A DNA stretch of 64,000 nt from Pezizomycotina sp. ARF18. Lineage: Eukaryota; Ascomycota. The translations under genes were made by a program, and so were the position numbers. This document shows, piece after piece, positions 1-11,384 of this stretch. The stretch lies in assembly GCA_002224055.1 (NCBI GenBank), contig AZLU01000100.1, forward strand, positions 62,001 to 126,000. Reading direction: 5' to 3'. Position 1 is the first letter of the stretch; each line of letters starts with the position of its first letter. The notes under the pieces were generated by a model. That model worked only from the letters and a program-made list of their open reading frames with translations. It did no database searches and was not told the origin of the DNA.

Positions 1-33
1 CCTGTCGCCGACGACTTAACGACATATGGCACC

Positions 34-170
34 AAAAATCCTACGTGTAGGCACGTTCTCTATCAATTACATTCCCCCTTACAAATCCTTACGACTAAAT
101 TATCCGATCCGTGTCTTTCATTAGGACTCGGATAAATCCGCCGTGAAGATAGAATCGCTCCTCGTCTCTC
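34..170 (+). pseudogene. Truncated copy of an F-box gene start
   Basis: This stretch resembles the upstream region and first codons of the F-box gene at 3241. Both share the blocks TACGTG(T/C)AGGC(A/G)CGTT, TTAGGACTC and TGAAGAT(A/C)GAATCGCTCC in the same order and spacing. The position matching the start codon at 3241 reads GTG here (143-145), and similarity is lost about 25 bases later. It is therefore a partial segmental duplicate that cannot encode the F-box. The window may also cut off part of the duplicate on its left side. Confidence 0.55.
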
Positions 171-229
171 TGATAACGCGGTACCAAAAGCTGAGGCCAG
201 AGTAAGAGTGCCGAACGAGAGTACTAGTA

Positions 230-343
230 CATGGGTACAGCGCCCCGTTTTACAAATTCGGGCCGAGGTCAAAAAACGGTCCGTGGGTAAAAATTAGTAT
301 GGGAATGCGGCGGCGGACCCAAATTTAAAACTGGACTGTGCAT
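230..343 (+). repeat. Dispersed repeat, copy 1
   Basis: It matches 1651-1769 in the same orientation. Shared words include GGTACAG, GGTCCGTGGGTAA, TTAGTATGG, GCGGCGG and CTGTGCAT. The copies differ by scattered substitutions and small indels, many of them C/T or G/A. It encodes nothing recognisable. It could be a remnant of a non-autonomous element or a segmental duplicate. Confidence 0.6.
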
Positions 344-1650
344 ATTGAGGTACAGAATGTATATGACAGGTACATTTAGCTACAATAGACTCGGAAAGAG
401 AGGGGGCGTTTCCCTCTTGACCAATGGGCAACGGCTCTGAGTAACATTCTGTTTGATACAAATTCGGGGTGTGGAACCAAACGGGAGAGCGTGAAGTAGT
501 TTTAAAAAGAAAGAAAATAGAACGAGGTAAATAAAGGAAGTGATGAAATAAGAGGTGGTGTATGTTTTTGTTGACTTGGGCCCAGGAGCTGGGGTTTTTC
601 ATGCAGGCAGCTCGAAACAGGAATGTTTTTCTCATTTGTGCCGTAGCACGATACTTTACAAGGATTATTCCAGGGAGGATATCCATCCCTTCTCTGCGGA
701 AGTGCTGGCGAGTAAGTATGTTGTTATACGTGCGTGAGCGTGTGCGGCTGCGAGAGAATAAAAAGCTTGGTGATGCCCACTTTGTGTGGATGAAAGAAAC
801 CGATTTCTTTTTCTCTACCAAAAGGGACTGTCCTCGCTTTCACTCCTACTTTGTCCCCTTACTTCCCTGAAGAAACGAAGAAAGTGTGGCTCACTCTACG
901 CTTAAGAACTTTTTCATCTGCCTCTGAGAAAGGTGAAGAGACTCGATTTGAATATTGAAATAGGATGAGTACACCGTATGAAGAGGAATTAGGTGAGAAA
1001 AGAAAAAAAAAAATTAGATATCTTTATTTCCTTTCAGATGGTTAATTTGTTTGGTATTTAAATTTTGATAAATTTAGATTTGAATGATTCCTGGAGGAAA
1101 AGAAACTGGGACGGTTACGTCAGGAAGGGCCGTAGTGCATTAAAGGAGCAGCGGCGTTAGCTGCTTGTAGGAGGTGGGATTTCGACGTAACTGGCGATCC
1201 GGAGATGGATTTGATGATGGTAACGGGTCATGAGGATCTAGTTCGACAGGGTGTATATGATAATGATGGAGAAGATAAGGATGGGATTCAGATGGAAACG
1301 TTGAAGATGGAAAGGAGCTGGAAAAGGATGAAGAAGAGGAAAATAGAAGAGAGGAGAAAAAAGACGTGAGAAGATAAGGAAGGAAGCACAAAAGAAGAGG
1401 AAGAAGCAGCAGAAGGCGTATAATAAGTTGCGGCAACCGAAGTAGAGGGTTGTTCGGACCTAGGTAACTCAAGGGACCCGTTCACGAGATAGTACTAGCG
1501 AAGTCGTAGAGTGGGGGGGTACTAGAAAAGAAAGGTACCAAAGACGAGACAAAGTAAGAGTAAAAGATTTACCTCAAGTTAAACAAGGCTTAATACTACG
1601 TAATCTAAAAAACAAAATAAGACGTCAAACGTAAAGTCCAAGGTAGAATT

Positions 1651-1769
1651 ATATATAGGTACAGTACCCCGATTTCAGTTTTAGGTCTAGAGGTTTAAAA
1701 GCGGGTCCGTGGGTAAAATTAGTATGGAAAAGCGGCGGGCGGACCTAAATTTTGAACTGGATTGTGCAT
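1651..1769 (+). repeat. Dispersed repeat, copy 2
   Basis: Second copy of the repeat at 230-343, in direct orientation and about 1.4 kb away. The core GGTCCGTGGGTAA begins at 1704 and the shared end TGTGCAT is at about 1763-1769. No target-site duplication or terminal inverted repeat could be recognised by eye. Confidence 0.6.
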
Positions 1770-2111
1770 GAACAGGTAGCACTTTGGTGTAAGATACAAA
1801 TGGTTACAATTCGCCTCAAAAGATGTTGTTACTGGCAAGAAAAATTGGCACACTAAAGAAAAAAAAAAGTAGCAAAAGCGGCCGGAGCCATTCTTGGAGA
1901 CAGTTGATTATTTAAGCTTCCCTCTAGGGAGGGGCTTGATCTGTCCTTTCTTCTTCCTCCTTCATTTTTAGTACAACGAAGCTCGTACCTTCACCGAACT
2001 TGAAAGTATGTTCCCTCATAGCGTTTGGTATAAGATCCTACATATTTTCAGTGCAAGGGCCGAACTGCTTTACAAATACTAACTTATAGGCGATATGATT
2101 GTAAACTAGAG

Positions 2112-2689
2112 ATGACAAGATTCGTTCCACTCACCCCTCCGGAAGTCGACGATGAGGTTCCACGCCCTGTCGCGTCCGTGGACAACACGGAAACGACGAA
2201 GACTGTCCATACGACGGCGGCGGAAGTTGAGCAGAAACGGGTTGAGGATCCTGGTAGCGACGACCCGGTAACGAAGCTCAGCGGTGAAGACGCCCCGGAA
2301 CCCGGCTCGATATACGTAATCAATGAAGCCGACACTGCCAGGGTGATCACGACGGAGAAAGGCGGAATCCTGTTGACTAACTTTGATGGAACTCCCAAGA
2401 AAAGCCAGAAGTGGGTGTGTCACCGTTCGGGCGGCTGGCTCGGGTTTACCAACGATGCCGGGAGAGCACCAGGTATCTAGGTCACGATCGTTTCGGGACT
2501 CTGATTTGCAAAGCGACGTTGCATCTCCCTTGGGAGCACTTCTGCGTCAGGAAGAGAGCGGAGAAGGGGTTCGAGATCATGGTGCGCCATTGGTTCTGGA
2601 TGCAGCCTCTCGGGCATAAGGGGGGATGGATGCTTGGAAAGAGGGAAACCTCGGATGGTACCTGGTGGGGGTTTACAAAGGTCGACTAA
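2112..2689 (+). CDS. Small protein of unknown function, beta-rich
   Basis: The first 60 residues are Thr/Glu/Pro-rich and probably disordered. They are followed by about 130 residues with regularly spaced Gly, Trp and Phe, such as SIYVINEADTARVITTEKGG, GWLGFTNDAG, YLGHDRFGTL and the C-terminal GTWWGFTKVD. This pattern suggests a beta-trefoil or fascin-like fold, which is inference only. The reading frame changes once near 2460-2475: upstream coding runs into a stop at 2480, while downstream coding continues in the next frame to the stop at 2689. The start at 2112 is the first ATG after in-frame stops. No signal peptide or membrane segment is seen. Neighbours give no functional clue. I do not recognise the family with confidence. 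Confidence 0.55.
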
Positions 2690-3102
2690 TCGTACATCCC
2701 TTGGATATTTTTGCTGTAAATTAGAAATTGATGTTGAATGGGAGTTTATTAAATTGGATAAGTTTAGTATAGTTGTTGTTAAAGTAGGGGAAGTCCCTCC
2801 CGTAGCTGACCAGAAGAGGCTCAGTGAAGGGAAGCGGGGAACGAGCCCCCTAATTGTCGAGAGAAAAACAGATTTCGCCTGCTTGCCCGCGGGATCATGA
2901 AATCCCGCCCTGCCATAGCCACTCTGCGGAAAGAGAACGCAACCCGCCGGACTTCAGGGACAGCCCTATGATAAAAGCAAATCTCCTTCGCCACCTTCGC
3001 ATTCGCTGTTTTCGGAAGTTATTCTAGACTGATCGGTTTTTTTTTTTTTTTATAAATAATCCTTTGATCCTGCCATTGACCGACCATTCTTACCTCTCGC
3101 TG

Positions 3103-3133
<31 letters not shown>

Positions 3134-3140
3134 GACAGAT
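2690..3140. other. Intergenic with T and A homopolymer tracts
   Basis: No gene is seen. There is a T tract near 3036-3050 and a 29-base A tract at 3103-3131, just before the region shared with the window start. The A tract lies about 110 bp upstream of the F-box start codon. Confidence 0.5.
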
Positions 3141-3240
3141 CGATATATTACGTGCAGGCGCGTTATCAACTACGTTCACTCTCCTCCACTTATCATTAGA
3201 CTCGGTCGGTGCTTTTTATTAGGACTCCGTCAAATTCACG

Positions 3241-4034
3241 ATGAAGATCGAATCGCTCCCCATCGAAATCCTTCTAGACATTTTTGAACGGCTCGACTAC
3301 TGGGACTAAAGCTCGCCGTTCCAGCGACCTGCAGGCGTTTCCAGCACGTAATAAATACCAGCTCTGGGCACGGCAGGATCGATAGGATCTTATACCGGGA
3401 CGTCCCTCCGAATAAAAACAACGAGCCGTCTTCCTTAAACCTAGACGAGATAGAAGGACCATTCCCCAACTATACCGGCAGAATAACTAAAACCCTCGCC
3501 TTCTTCCCCAGGTTTAATCCACCCGAAATCGCCCCCGAAGATTTCGAGGGGGAGATGCACCCGTGCTTCGACCTGCTCTCGTACGACCTCTTACCATTCG
3601 TTTCCAACGTCTGCGTCGGTTACGTACCCCTCCCTTCGACCTCCATCGCGTCCGAAAACGCAACGTCGCCCCCGGTCCGCGAAGTTATACTCCACGTAGC
3701 GAGCTACCCGGCGCTCCGCATAACTAATCCGCGAGGAGTGACGGTGCTGCAGATTATGCAAGGGGTAGTGCAGGCGTATTCGACGCCGATAGCCGAAGAC
3801 AACGAGGAGGACGCGGCGTACTACCCTCCGGGAACGACGCGCGCGATGATGATACATACCTGGAGCAGGTATGAATGGGAGGGGACGCCGTGGGTCGCCG
3901 TCGTGGGAGGCGAGGTACACATGTATGAGGCGAATTCCGGCGGGAGGGCTACACCGAACGATTGGGATAACGATGAGTATTATCCTTATGGATCGGAGGA
4001 GATGGAATTGGACCCCATGCGTCACCCTTGGTAG
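3241..4034 (+). CDS. F-box domain protein
   Basis: The protein begins MKIESLPIEILLDIFERLDY, a typical N-terminal F-box (L-P-x-E-I-L-x-x-I-F), followed in the next frame by LAVPATCRRFQHVI, the second half of an F-box. F-box proteins bind SKP1 and recruit substrates to SCF ubiquitin ligases. The remaining roughly 200 residues contain no recognised repeats. The C-terminus is acidic and rich in Tyr, Asp and Glu, ending in DPMRHPW. The frame changes once around 3300, within the F-box, with continuous coding on both sides. The ATG at 3241 is supported by homologous upstream DNA at the window start and by its position right before the F-box. Fungal F-box proteins of this layout are numerous and lineage-specific, so the substrate cannot be guessed. 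Confidence 0.75.
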
Positions 4035-5550
4035 TTGGGGGAGGGTGACTGCTAGTGTCCACATTTTATAGCCAGATTTTTCCCCTTGTACGTATTGCTA
4101 GTCCTGATTCCTTCGTTAAGGACGCTCATGATATAGGAAACTTATATGTAATTTTAGAGTTTTATTACCGTAGCTACCCATATTCAACGCACGTATCTTT
4201 TAGAACCATTTATATGAGTGCTCAGCGACACGTGAGATATATAAAACTGAGGGATGGGATCGTTTACCCGCAGGTCTTCCAAGCGATCGCAACCGCTGTA
4301 TTGAAGGATGGCTCTCTATACCGCAGTGGTAGCCTACGTTTTCGAGAGACGGGCCATAATAATTCGATTCTCCGAATAAGAGTCTGAACACCTGCGCGCT
4401 TAACGCCGCCGTGAGCACCTCTTAGGCTAAATGTTATCGCGCTGGGAATATCCAATTCCAATAAGACTTTCGAGCGTGGATCCGGAAAGGTCTAACCCAG
4501 CCAGAAGTCTAATGGAGATCTCCGGAGTGTCCGATTGCATGGCATGGAAGTGTTACCCACGAGAAGATCGCAAGAGATTCATGGAAATGCTTTCTGATTT
4601 TCGTCTAATGTTGAGACTTTCTGTTACATCATCACAGCCGCTTAGCACGTTGTTTCGTTTACTAAACCCTCAAGGAAGTCGGAGAACCCAAGGAACAAGA
4701 AGATCTGGTACAGAACAAAAAAGCTTGACCTTGAAATCTTGACTTGCAGGACGGACGTCATTCCCGTTTCAAGATTTTCTGAAAGAACATGCAAGCTTAT
4801 CTTTTCACTTTCCCTATCGCTCTATAGTTTCCATTGACCAACCTCCTCTCATAATAACAAATGCATTTCGCCGGTGTCTATACTTTGCATTTTTTTTTTT
4901 TTTTTTTTCACAAAGTTTTAGAAGGAAATGAAAGATAGGCGAAAAAGTAGTACAAAGTTCCGGAATATCTAGAGTGCTTGGGCATAGAGCGACAAAATTG
5001 CGACGAACCGGACCGTGCATGGTTAAAAAGGATAAAATTATCGCTGCATGTAATACAATAACCTGCTGAGATCTCTCGCTCTCTCGCTTCGGAATACCTA
5101 TCCCTTCCTTGCCGTTTGTGTGTTGCATTCACAGAACCCCCCAATCCTTGCCCAGCCAGTTGCAAGCAACAGTGACGCTCATAACACGAGCAGAAACAAG
5201 GATCTACACTAACCCTCTGTTAAACCGGTAATTAATGCGTAAAAAACGAACAAGCATTACTCGTGCCTTAAGGCATCCTTTCGCAGAATCCGAATCGGTA
5301 TTGGAGCTAATCCCAGCACGCAATCATGGAAATTGGTGACGCTATGCTAAAACGCGTGAGACCGTTGTTCTCCCTTGTCTTTACTTAACTAACAGTATAG
5401 AATCAGGAAAGAAAGAGTACATAGGGTGGGACGTATAGAATTTAGAATAAAGAATAAATACAAGCATCAAGGACGGGCGGCTCGGTTATTTTCCAACCAT
5501 AGGAGGGAGATCTTCTAGACGTTCTTCTAGTTCTTGCTTTAGAAAAATCC
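4035..5550. other. Intergenic, two unrecognised open frames
   Basis: Plus-strand open frames of 110 codons (4055-4387) and 103 codons (4431-4742) exist but resemble nothing I recognise and lack typical codon bias. A T tract lies at 4890-4908. The right part (about 5200-5550) is probably the promoter of the transporter gene at 5668. Confidence 0.4.
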
Positions 5551-5560
5551 TCTCAGCCTT

Positions 5561-5590
5561 CTCTCCTTTTCTCCTTTTCTCCTTTTCTCC
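5561..5590 (+). promoter_or_regulatory. CT-rich tandem leader motif
   Basis: Four nearly perfect TTTTCTCC units lie about 80-110 bp before the ATG of the transporter gene and are followed by TTTATATT and a C run. Pyrimidine-rich tracts of this kind are common just upstream of transcription starts in filamentous fungi. Confidence 0.5.
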
Positions 5591-5667
5591 TTTATATTCC
5601 CCCCCTTTCTCACATCACAGGCGAAAAAGACAACAATCTAGGGAAACAGCTACTGTAGTAAAAAGTC

Positions 5668-7242
5668 ATGTCGGATTCAAAGGATGCAGAATTCTCTGGG
5701 GGAGAAGGCCGTGCTGGCTCAGGTGCCGAAGGCGAAGGAACTAAGACGCACCTCGCCAATGTCGAAGACACGAAGGTAGTGGCCGAGGGCATCGTCGACA
5801 CCGCGTACGAGAACAAGTGCCGCGTGCTCAACAAGGCGATTCAGGACATCGGTATGGGACGATACAGTGGCAATTATTCGTCGTCATAGGCTTCGGTTGG
5901 GCGAGCGACAACCTGTGGCCCATCGTCACGTCGCTGATTTTCACACCGATACTATACGAGTTCAAACCGCCGAAGGGCCCTATACTTACGCTGTCGCAGA
6001 ACATTGGCTTACTCGTCGGTGCGGTGTTTTGGGGATTTGGTTGCGATATTTTCGGGCGGCGGTGGGCTTTTAATTTGACGATCGGTGTTACTGCTATATT
6101 CGGCTTGATCGCGGCGGGGTCGCCGAACTTCGGCGCGATCTGCGCATTTGCGGCGTTATGGTCCGTTGGTGTTGGGGTAATTTACCGGTTGATTCAGCTA
6201 TTTTCTTGGAGTTCCTCCCGGAAGCCACCAGTACCTTCTCACGATCCTTTCAATCGACTGGGCTTTCGCGCAGCTCCTCGCTACAGGCGTCGCGTGGCCC
6301 ATAATCGGCCAATTGACCTGCCAGGAAGAGGCAGGCTGCACGCGCTCTAAGAACATGGGCTGGCGCTGGTTCATGCTCGCCATGGGTGGCCTCGCGCTGG
6401 CAATGTTCGTCAGCCGGTTCGTGTTCTTCACCATCTTCGAGTCGCCGAAGTACCTCATGGGTAAAGGCCGCTACGAGGAAGCCGTGCGCGTCGTCCACGA
6501 GGTCGCGCGCCGCAATGGTAAAGAAACGACATTGACCGTCGCCGATTTATCCATTTTCGACGCCGACAGTGGTCCCACGGAGACATCAGCCGCTGACATC
6601 CTCCATAAGAAACTCGAGAAGGTGAACGCGGAACACGTGAAAGCGCTCTTCCGCACGCCGAAGTTGGCGTGGTCTACGTCCCTCATTATCATCATTTGGG
6701 CGTTTATCGGGCTCGGTTTTCCGCTGTACAACGCTTTCCTACCTTACATCCAGCAGACGCGCGGGCAGGACTTCCACGACTCCTCCATCTACATAACTTA
6801 CCGCAACTCCCTCATCATCGCCTCCCTCGGTATCCCCGGCTGCCTTGTTGGTGGTCTCCTCGTCGAAGCACCGTATATCGGGCGGAAAGGCGCGCTATCC
6901 TTCTCGACCATACTAACCGGCGTGTTCCTCTTCGGTTCCACGCGCGCGACGTCTTCGAACGGCCTACTGGGTTGGAACTGCGCGTACAACTTCATGGCGA
7001 ATATAATGTACGCCGTTCTGTACGCCTATACGCCGGAGATCTTCCCGACGAAAGATAGAGGGACGGGAAACGCACTGACGGCGTCGGCGAATAGGGTATT
7101 CGGAATCATGGCACCGATTATTGCAATGTTTGCAAATCTGCAGACTGCGGCGCCGGTATACCTTAGCGGTGCGCTGTTTATTGCTGCGGGCGCACTGGTT
7201 TTACTGCTCCCCTTCGAGTCGCGCGGGAAGGCGAGTCTCTGA
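5668..7242 (+). CDS. MFS transporter, SV2/sugar-porter type
   Basis: This is a twelve-helix type membrane transporter of about 525 residues. A 55-residue acidic cytosolic N-terminus leads to helix 1 (ASDNLWPIVTSLIF). The MFS motif A is seen as GCDIFGRRW after helix 2. The central loop has FESPKYLMGKGRYEEA, the PESPxxL motif of sugar porters and SV2-like carriers, and the C-terminal half has PEIFPTKDRGTGNAL. Length and motif order fit the fungal SV2-like group of metabolite carriers, and the substrate is unknown. Coding changes frame near 5860, 6175 and 6230. Each change is a one-base shortfall in or beside a short homopolymer, and motifs on both sides align to one protein. No intron is seen. 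Convergent with the F-box gene downstream, with a 17-base A tract at 7261-7277. Confidence 0.85.
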
Positions 7243-7616
7243 TAATACGGCGTGAAAAGCAAAAAAAAAAAAAAAAATGGAGTAAGATACACGAAAACGT
7301 TTGTTGTATGGGTAACTTTGTGTGCTTAAGTTAGAGCTCGTAGAGATTTATCGAGTGTAGTAATATTGAGAAAGGTTTTTGTTTCGGGTCCTTCGAAGGT
7401 ACCTGACTATTTTATATTGTTTAACTACTAGTAATACCCTTATGGTTAAAGTAATATAGCATCGATTAGGAATGAGATAGTAATGATATCTTCGCAATGT
7501 CATTAGTTACAAGAGCTTCGCAACGTTTAACACGAGGGTGTGCGGTTCAAATATTTCTGGAACACCGATGTGTCTTTGGCTGGTGCGAGCATTTTACTCA
7601 GCCTCCAACGCATCCA

Positions 7617-8360
7617 CTATACAGGCTTTAGTAGTGTAGCCTGATGTCGCTCCATTTCCCTCACGGTTTTCCCATATCTCTCTTCCCACTTCCTCACGAC
7701 ATCGACGATGGACCCTACCGTCATTCCTTCAAGCGACGTTGAGTTGAAATTTGACTGTGACCAATATCGGCTTCGATCATGACGACGGTGCAGGACCGTG
7801 ATAACCAAGAGCCTCTCCACGCCTTCGTCCGGCGCACAAAGCGGATCGTTCGCATATCTCTCGTACGCCACTGCGCGCGAGTGATCCGCTGGCGGCACAC
7901 TATCGCGCGCTAGCCCACTGAACCCGTAAACGGTGGGGAAATCATCCTCGTAACCGATGCGGTCTATAGGGCGGTGCTCTGTTTCCGCCTTTGAAGCCAA
8001 CTTAAGTTTATTGAGACTATCTCGCTTCGCCCGAATCCTACTGTTATGGCATACGTCCCGAACACTGCGTGAAGTCGCGGCATACGTCGCCCTTGCTTGT
8101 CGAACCAGGGCGAGGGAGGTGAATGTTGACTTCTAGGTAGCCGAAGAACATGTTGGCGAAGTGGACTGTGTACCATAGAATCTCCGAGGTGGTTCGTTCG
8201 GCTGGTAGTAGCGGAGACGGCCGGAGGCGGTTGGAACCAGGTGCTGAAGATTATGTCCTGCCAGAGCTTGCAGACGGTTCCGAGGCTATGATGATTCTGC
8301 AGGGACGGCTAACAGGATTTGGGTTTGGAGCTCCGTTGGGAGGCCGAGTATGGAAATCAT
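7617..8360 (-). CDS. F-box-type protein
   Basis: Reading from 8360 the protein starts MISILGLPTELQTQILLAVP, a clear F-box first half, followed in another frame by LGTVCKLWQDIIFSTW, the typical second half. Such proteins usually act as SCF ubiquitin-ligase adaptors. Downstream regions include WFDKQGRRMPRLHAVFGTYA and a final 127-codon stretch ending RHQATLLKPV. The frame changes near 8285 and near 8010. No membrane segment or signal peptide is seen. The C-terminal domain is not recognised. It is convergent with the transporter (374 bp between stops) and on the same strand as the next F-box gene, so this 3-11 kb region carries three F-box genes in total. Confidence 0.65.
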
Positions 8361-9322
8361 GATTCGTGGAGGGAAATCTGAACTGTGATGAACTGGTATG
8401 AAAGGGTTTGGAGTGATTGCAGTTAAAATAGGCTCGGATTATCGTCAGTCTGCGGGAGTAAGATGCTATTATAATCCAGTACACGATTGCTCGTAAGATT
8501 TCTGGGAATATCCACCTAGAAGAACTTGAGCTCAATACTACTGCTCTATCTGATTATTCTTCACTATTCTTCACTATTTATCCTTGCCATAGATTAGAGT
8601 TCTCCATCATCAAAGTTGCTATATATCGTGCTTGCTTATTAGGTTTGCTCTAATTCAATGGCTGTTAAACTTTATCATCGTCCATAACATGTCTATTGTC
8701 GTGGTGTAGTGTAGTCACTATGAAAAGCAACTCACTGTATAATGGATCTATCAATGTAGTAATAGTAAATAGTGAATAGGGATGAAATCGAGTCCCCCCC
8801 CGGTTCGACTAACTAACCTCCTCCAAAGGAGGAGGGAGAACTAGCTTCTTTATATACACAACTTTTCACCAGGAGTGCCAGATACCAAAAACGAGTACAC
8901 CAGGGGCGCGCCCCGCGCGCAGTATTTTGGTACGAAAACACGTGATGCTCCGTGCTCGACGACACTATGACAAAAGCTATAGAATCTTCCGGCGGGTAAG
9001 CCATATTATTTCAATTTCATGGAATCTCAAAGCTTTAGCTAGGGTTTCTCTAAGTTTAGCTATACGAAATCTAGGATGAAAGAACAGGAAGCAACGCGTT
9101 TTCTGCGTTGTGATTCTTTCTTGTATATAGTTAGTGATTTCAAGGCGAACAAGAGTAAAACGATTGCACAGTCCGTTGTGTGCGGGGAAACGTAAGAAAT
9201 CGAATCAAAAATTTATGCAGAAGAGACGCCCTCTAACTCAAGTTGCGTTCATTCGAGATATCGACCACCCGGACTGATACACGACCTTTCTCGTCACAAC
9301 CCTCTTTCGCAGCTTAGAGTAG
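8361..9322. other. Intergenic, no gene seen
   Basis: No coding frame of interest on either strand. It should include the promoter of the minus-strand F-box gene ending at 8360 and the 3' flank of the next gene. There is a short run of nine C residues near 8793-8801. Confidence 0.45.
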
Positions 9323-10628
9323 TTATAATACTTGAATTCTTCCTTCAACCTCCAGTCGTTCAGCATGCATGAAGACAATCAACCAGTATCCTGGCCCCTC
9401 TCGTGCTGGTTGCCCATAAGCAGTCCTCTGTCCAGTAAACTCCACCGGGATGCTTAAAGAGCCGGAGCGGGGCGGCAGTAAAGCCCTCCGTCTAAAGGGA
9501 GTTTTCGTAATCCTCCAGAATGTGATTAAACTTGTCGTCAATTTCATCACAGAACGTAGATTCCACGGCAATACTGCGAAGTCTCTCCGAAGTTTCTCTA
9601 GCGTTGAGGTTTAGAGATAGGAGGGATAGCACTCCACCGAGTTGTTCATTGATGAAAATCCAGTTAGATAGATTGGGATGCCAGTAATCTAGGAAAGAAA
9701 CAGTTAGCATTCGTCTCCCAAATGGAAAAATAAGCATCAGCGCATGGTTCGAAAAAAGAAAAATAGAGAAAATGGACGGAAGCTCAGAAATAAGGTAGAA
9801 GAAGGAAACGCCCAATGTTAAAAGAGAAAAGAGAAAACAGGGTAGTTTCTTATGTGCTTACCTCCTTGCGTATCCGTGAATTAAAACGCTATTACGTAGA
9901 TATCTGAACTTTTTCGCTCGCGCGTATAGGGCCTCAGAGTCCAGAAAGAACTCATGCACGCTAATAATCGCTTGAACATCCAGAAAGAGTAAGCGCGGAG
10001 GAATCGAGTTGATTCGTCCGACGATAGGGTCGCTCCGTCGGGCCAATGTGACGTGTCCTCAGGCTTTCTCCGGACAGAGAAAGTGAACAAAAGCCAAAGT
10101 CTGTAGATAGCGCACACAACGCGGCGCTCTTCCGTCCGCGTCGGCGGCTTTATTGGTTCCATGAGGTTCATGGGAAGTCCCCCTTTTGGGCTGCATTTTC
10201 ATTGAAGAACATGCGGGTGAACTTTGTTACATGTTTCTGATTCTGTATCAGAGCAGCTATAGCGCTGCTTCTGAATTTAGCATTGTCGTGGTGCAGTGAC
10301 GCTGTGGTGACCTGCTCTCGGAAGTCTCGGAGACGGTTGTCCCCAGCCAACTCAAAGATATCCTCCGAAAACGCTCTCACGTCCTTAATTGTCGCCTTTT
10401 CGTGGGACAGCAAGCGGTTGAGCATCATGGAGCGGTAATGCCTCTTTAACACCGTCTACTCCGAGCTCATTTTGAAGCACAGAAATGTGTACCTGGTCTT
10501 TATAAGCCCCGTAGGCATCGTAGCAGGCGAAAGCGAGACGCAAGACTCGACAAGTCTGCCACCTGCTCCAAAATTAAGATCTTGATTTCCAGCGGCAGGA
10601 GATCGAGATATGAGGACTTTACTGGCAT
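9323..10628 (-). CDS. F-box-like protein of fungal multigene family
   Basis: From the ATG at 10628 the frame reads MPVKSSYLDLLPLEIKILIL, then EQVADLSSLAS, an N-terminal F-box-like motif. Next comes YDAYGAYKDQVHISVLQNEL, a segment typical of a large fungal F-box-like family in which a conserved Y-x-x-Y-x-x-x-x-x-x-I follows the F-box. Further on are LLSHEKATIKDVRAFSEDIF and RTEERRVVCAIYRLWLLF, also typical of that family (helical region with E-x-R-R-x-x-x-A-x-Y-R). Coding changes frame several times, and the part below about 9850 (DEIDDKFNHILEDYENSL and the frame ending at 9323) is less certain as the true C-terminus. The substrate is unknown. The role as an SCF adaptor is inferred from the family. 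Confidence 0.6.
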
Positions 10629-11384
10629 TGATGGCCGTGAGTCTTCTGCCTTCAGGTTCTGTAGAGAGAACGGTTTCCATGCCTTGAATTCCCCGAGGAG
10701 AGGGAGTAGATAGAATACGGGATAAGCATAGTTGATGTTTTGGGTTTGTTATCCGGTTGTATAAGTAGCTTATGATAGATAGGATCAGCTTCGCTACATG
10801 TTCTTCCGTAATTAAGGATTGTCCGAACGAGCTATGTAACTATATCATTAATTTTCTGCGAGACTACTAAACGGAGCAACTTTCTATTAGCAACCTTGGT
10901 TATAAGAAAACTCTTTTACGAGTAAAAAGGTTTAGACGGAAGGCAGTCTTTCCGGAATGCGCGATGATGGAACCTTAAGGGACATTCGCAACAGATCCAT
11001 CACGGTCTATCAAAGGCGTGTGAATAATCGGGATCATTATACGAGACAACCTATGGACATAATATATCGTACATAAAGTACTAAGCAATTATGAACTTGA
11101 AAGGAAGTGATCTGATTTTATAAAAGAATGTGAAGTTTGAGTAATGAAATGATACAGAAAAATAAACCTAACCCATAAACCTAGTCCCTAAGAAAAAGAA
11201 AGAAAGAAAACATCAAGTTGGAAGAATAAGAAAGAATTTAAAGACAAGGAAAAAAGAGGGCGCAAAGAATGAATAGAAAACCTTCCCTTCGGAACAGCCT
11301 AATATCTTACAGTAATACTATTCCTTCAATTTGAGCAAAATAAGAACAGAAAGATTAAAGATACTATAGCATTCTCCCTCCTAA
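10629..11384. other. Intergenic, no gene seen
   Basis: About 750 bp with no supported reading frame. It separates the start of the F-box-like gene from the end of the giant gene, both on the minus strand. The part at 11150-11380 is A-rich on the plus strand and probably holds the 3' untranslated region of the giant gene. Confidence 0.5.

Larger units (their letters stand above)
191..2111. other. Intergenic, no clear gene
   Basis: No reading frame here resembles a known protein. The open frames are short and overlap on both strands. The region holds the two copies of the roughly 115 bp repeat and a strongly purine-rich stretch on the plus strand (about 1260-1410), which produces Ser/Leu/Phe-rich spurious frames on the minus strand. 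Confidence 0.5.

Noticed and set aside
1140-1485. Leu/Ser/Phe-rich membrane-like minus-strand frames
   Set aside because: They arise from a purine-rich tract on the plus strand and have no other support.
4055-4742. Two open frames after the F-box gene
   Set aside because: No similarity, weak codon bias and no clear continuation between them.
5860-6240. Programmed ribosomal frameshifting in the transporter
   Set aside because: Three separate one-base changes at unrelated sites, and the same kind of change in most other genes, point to sequencing indels or decay.
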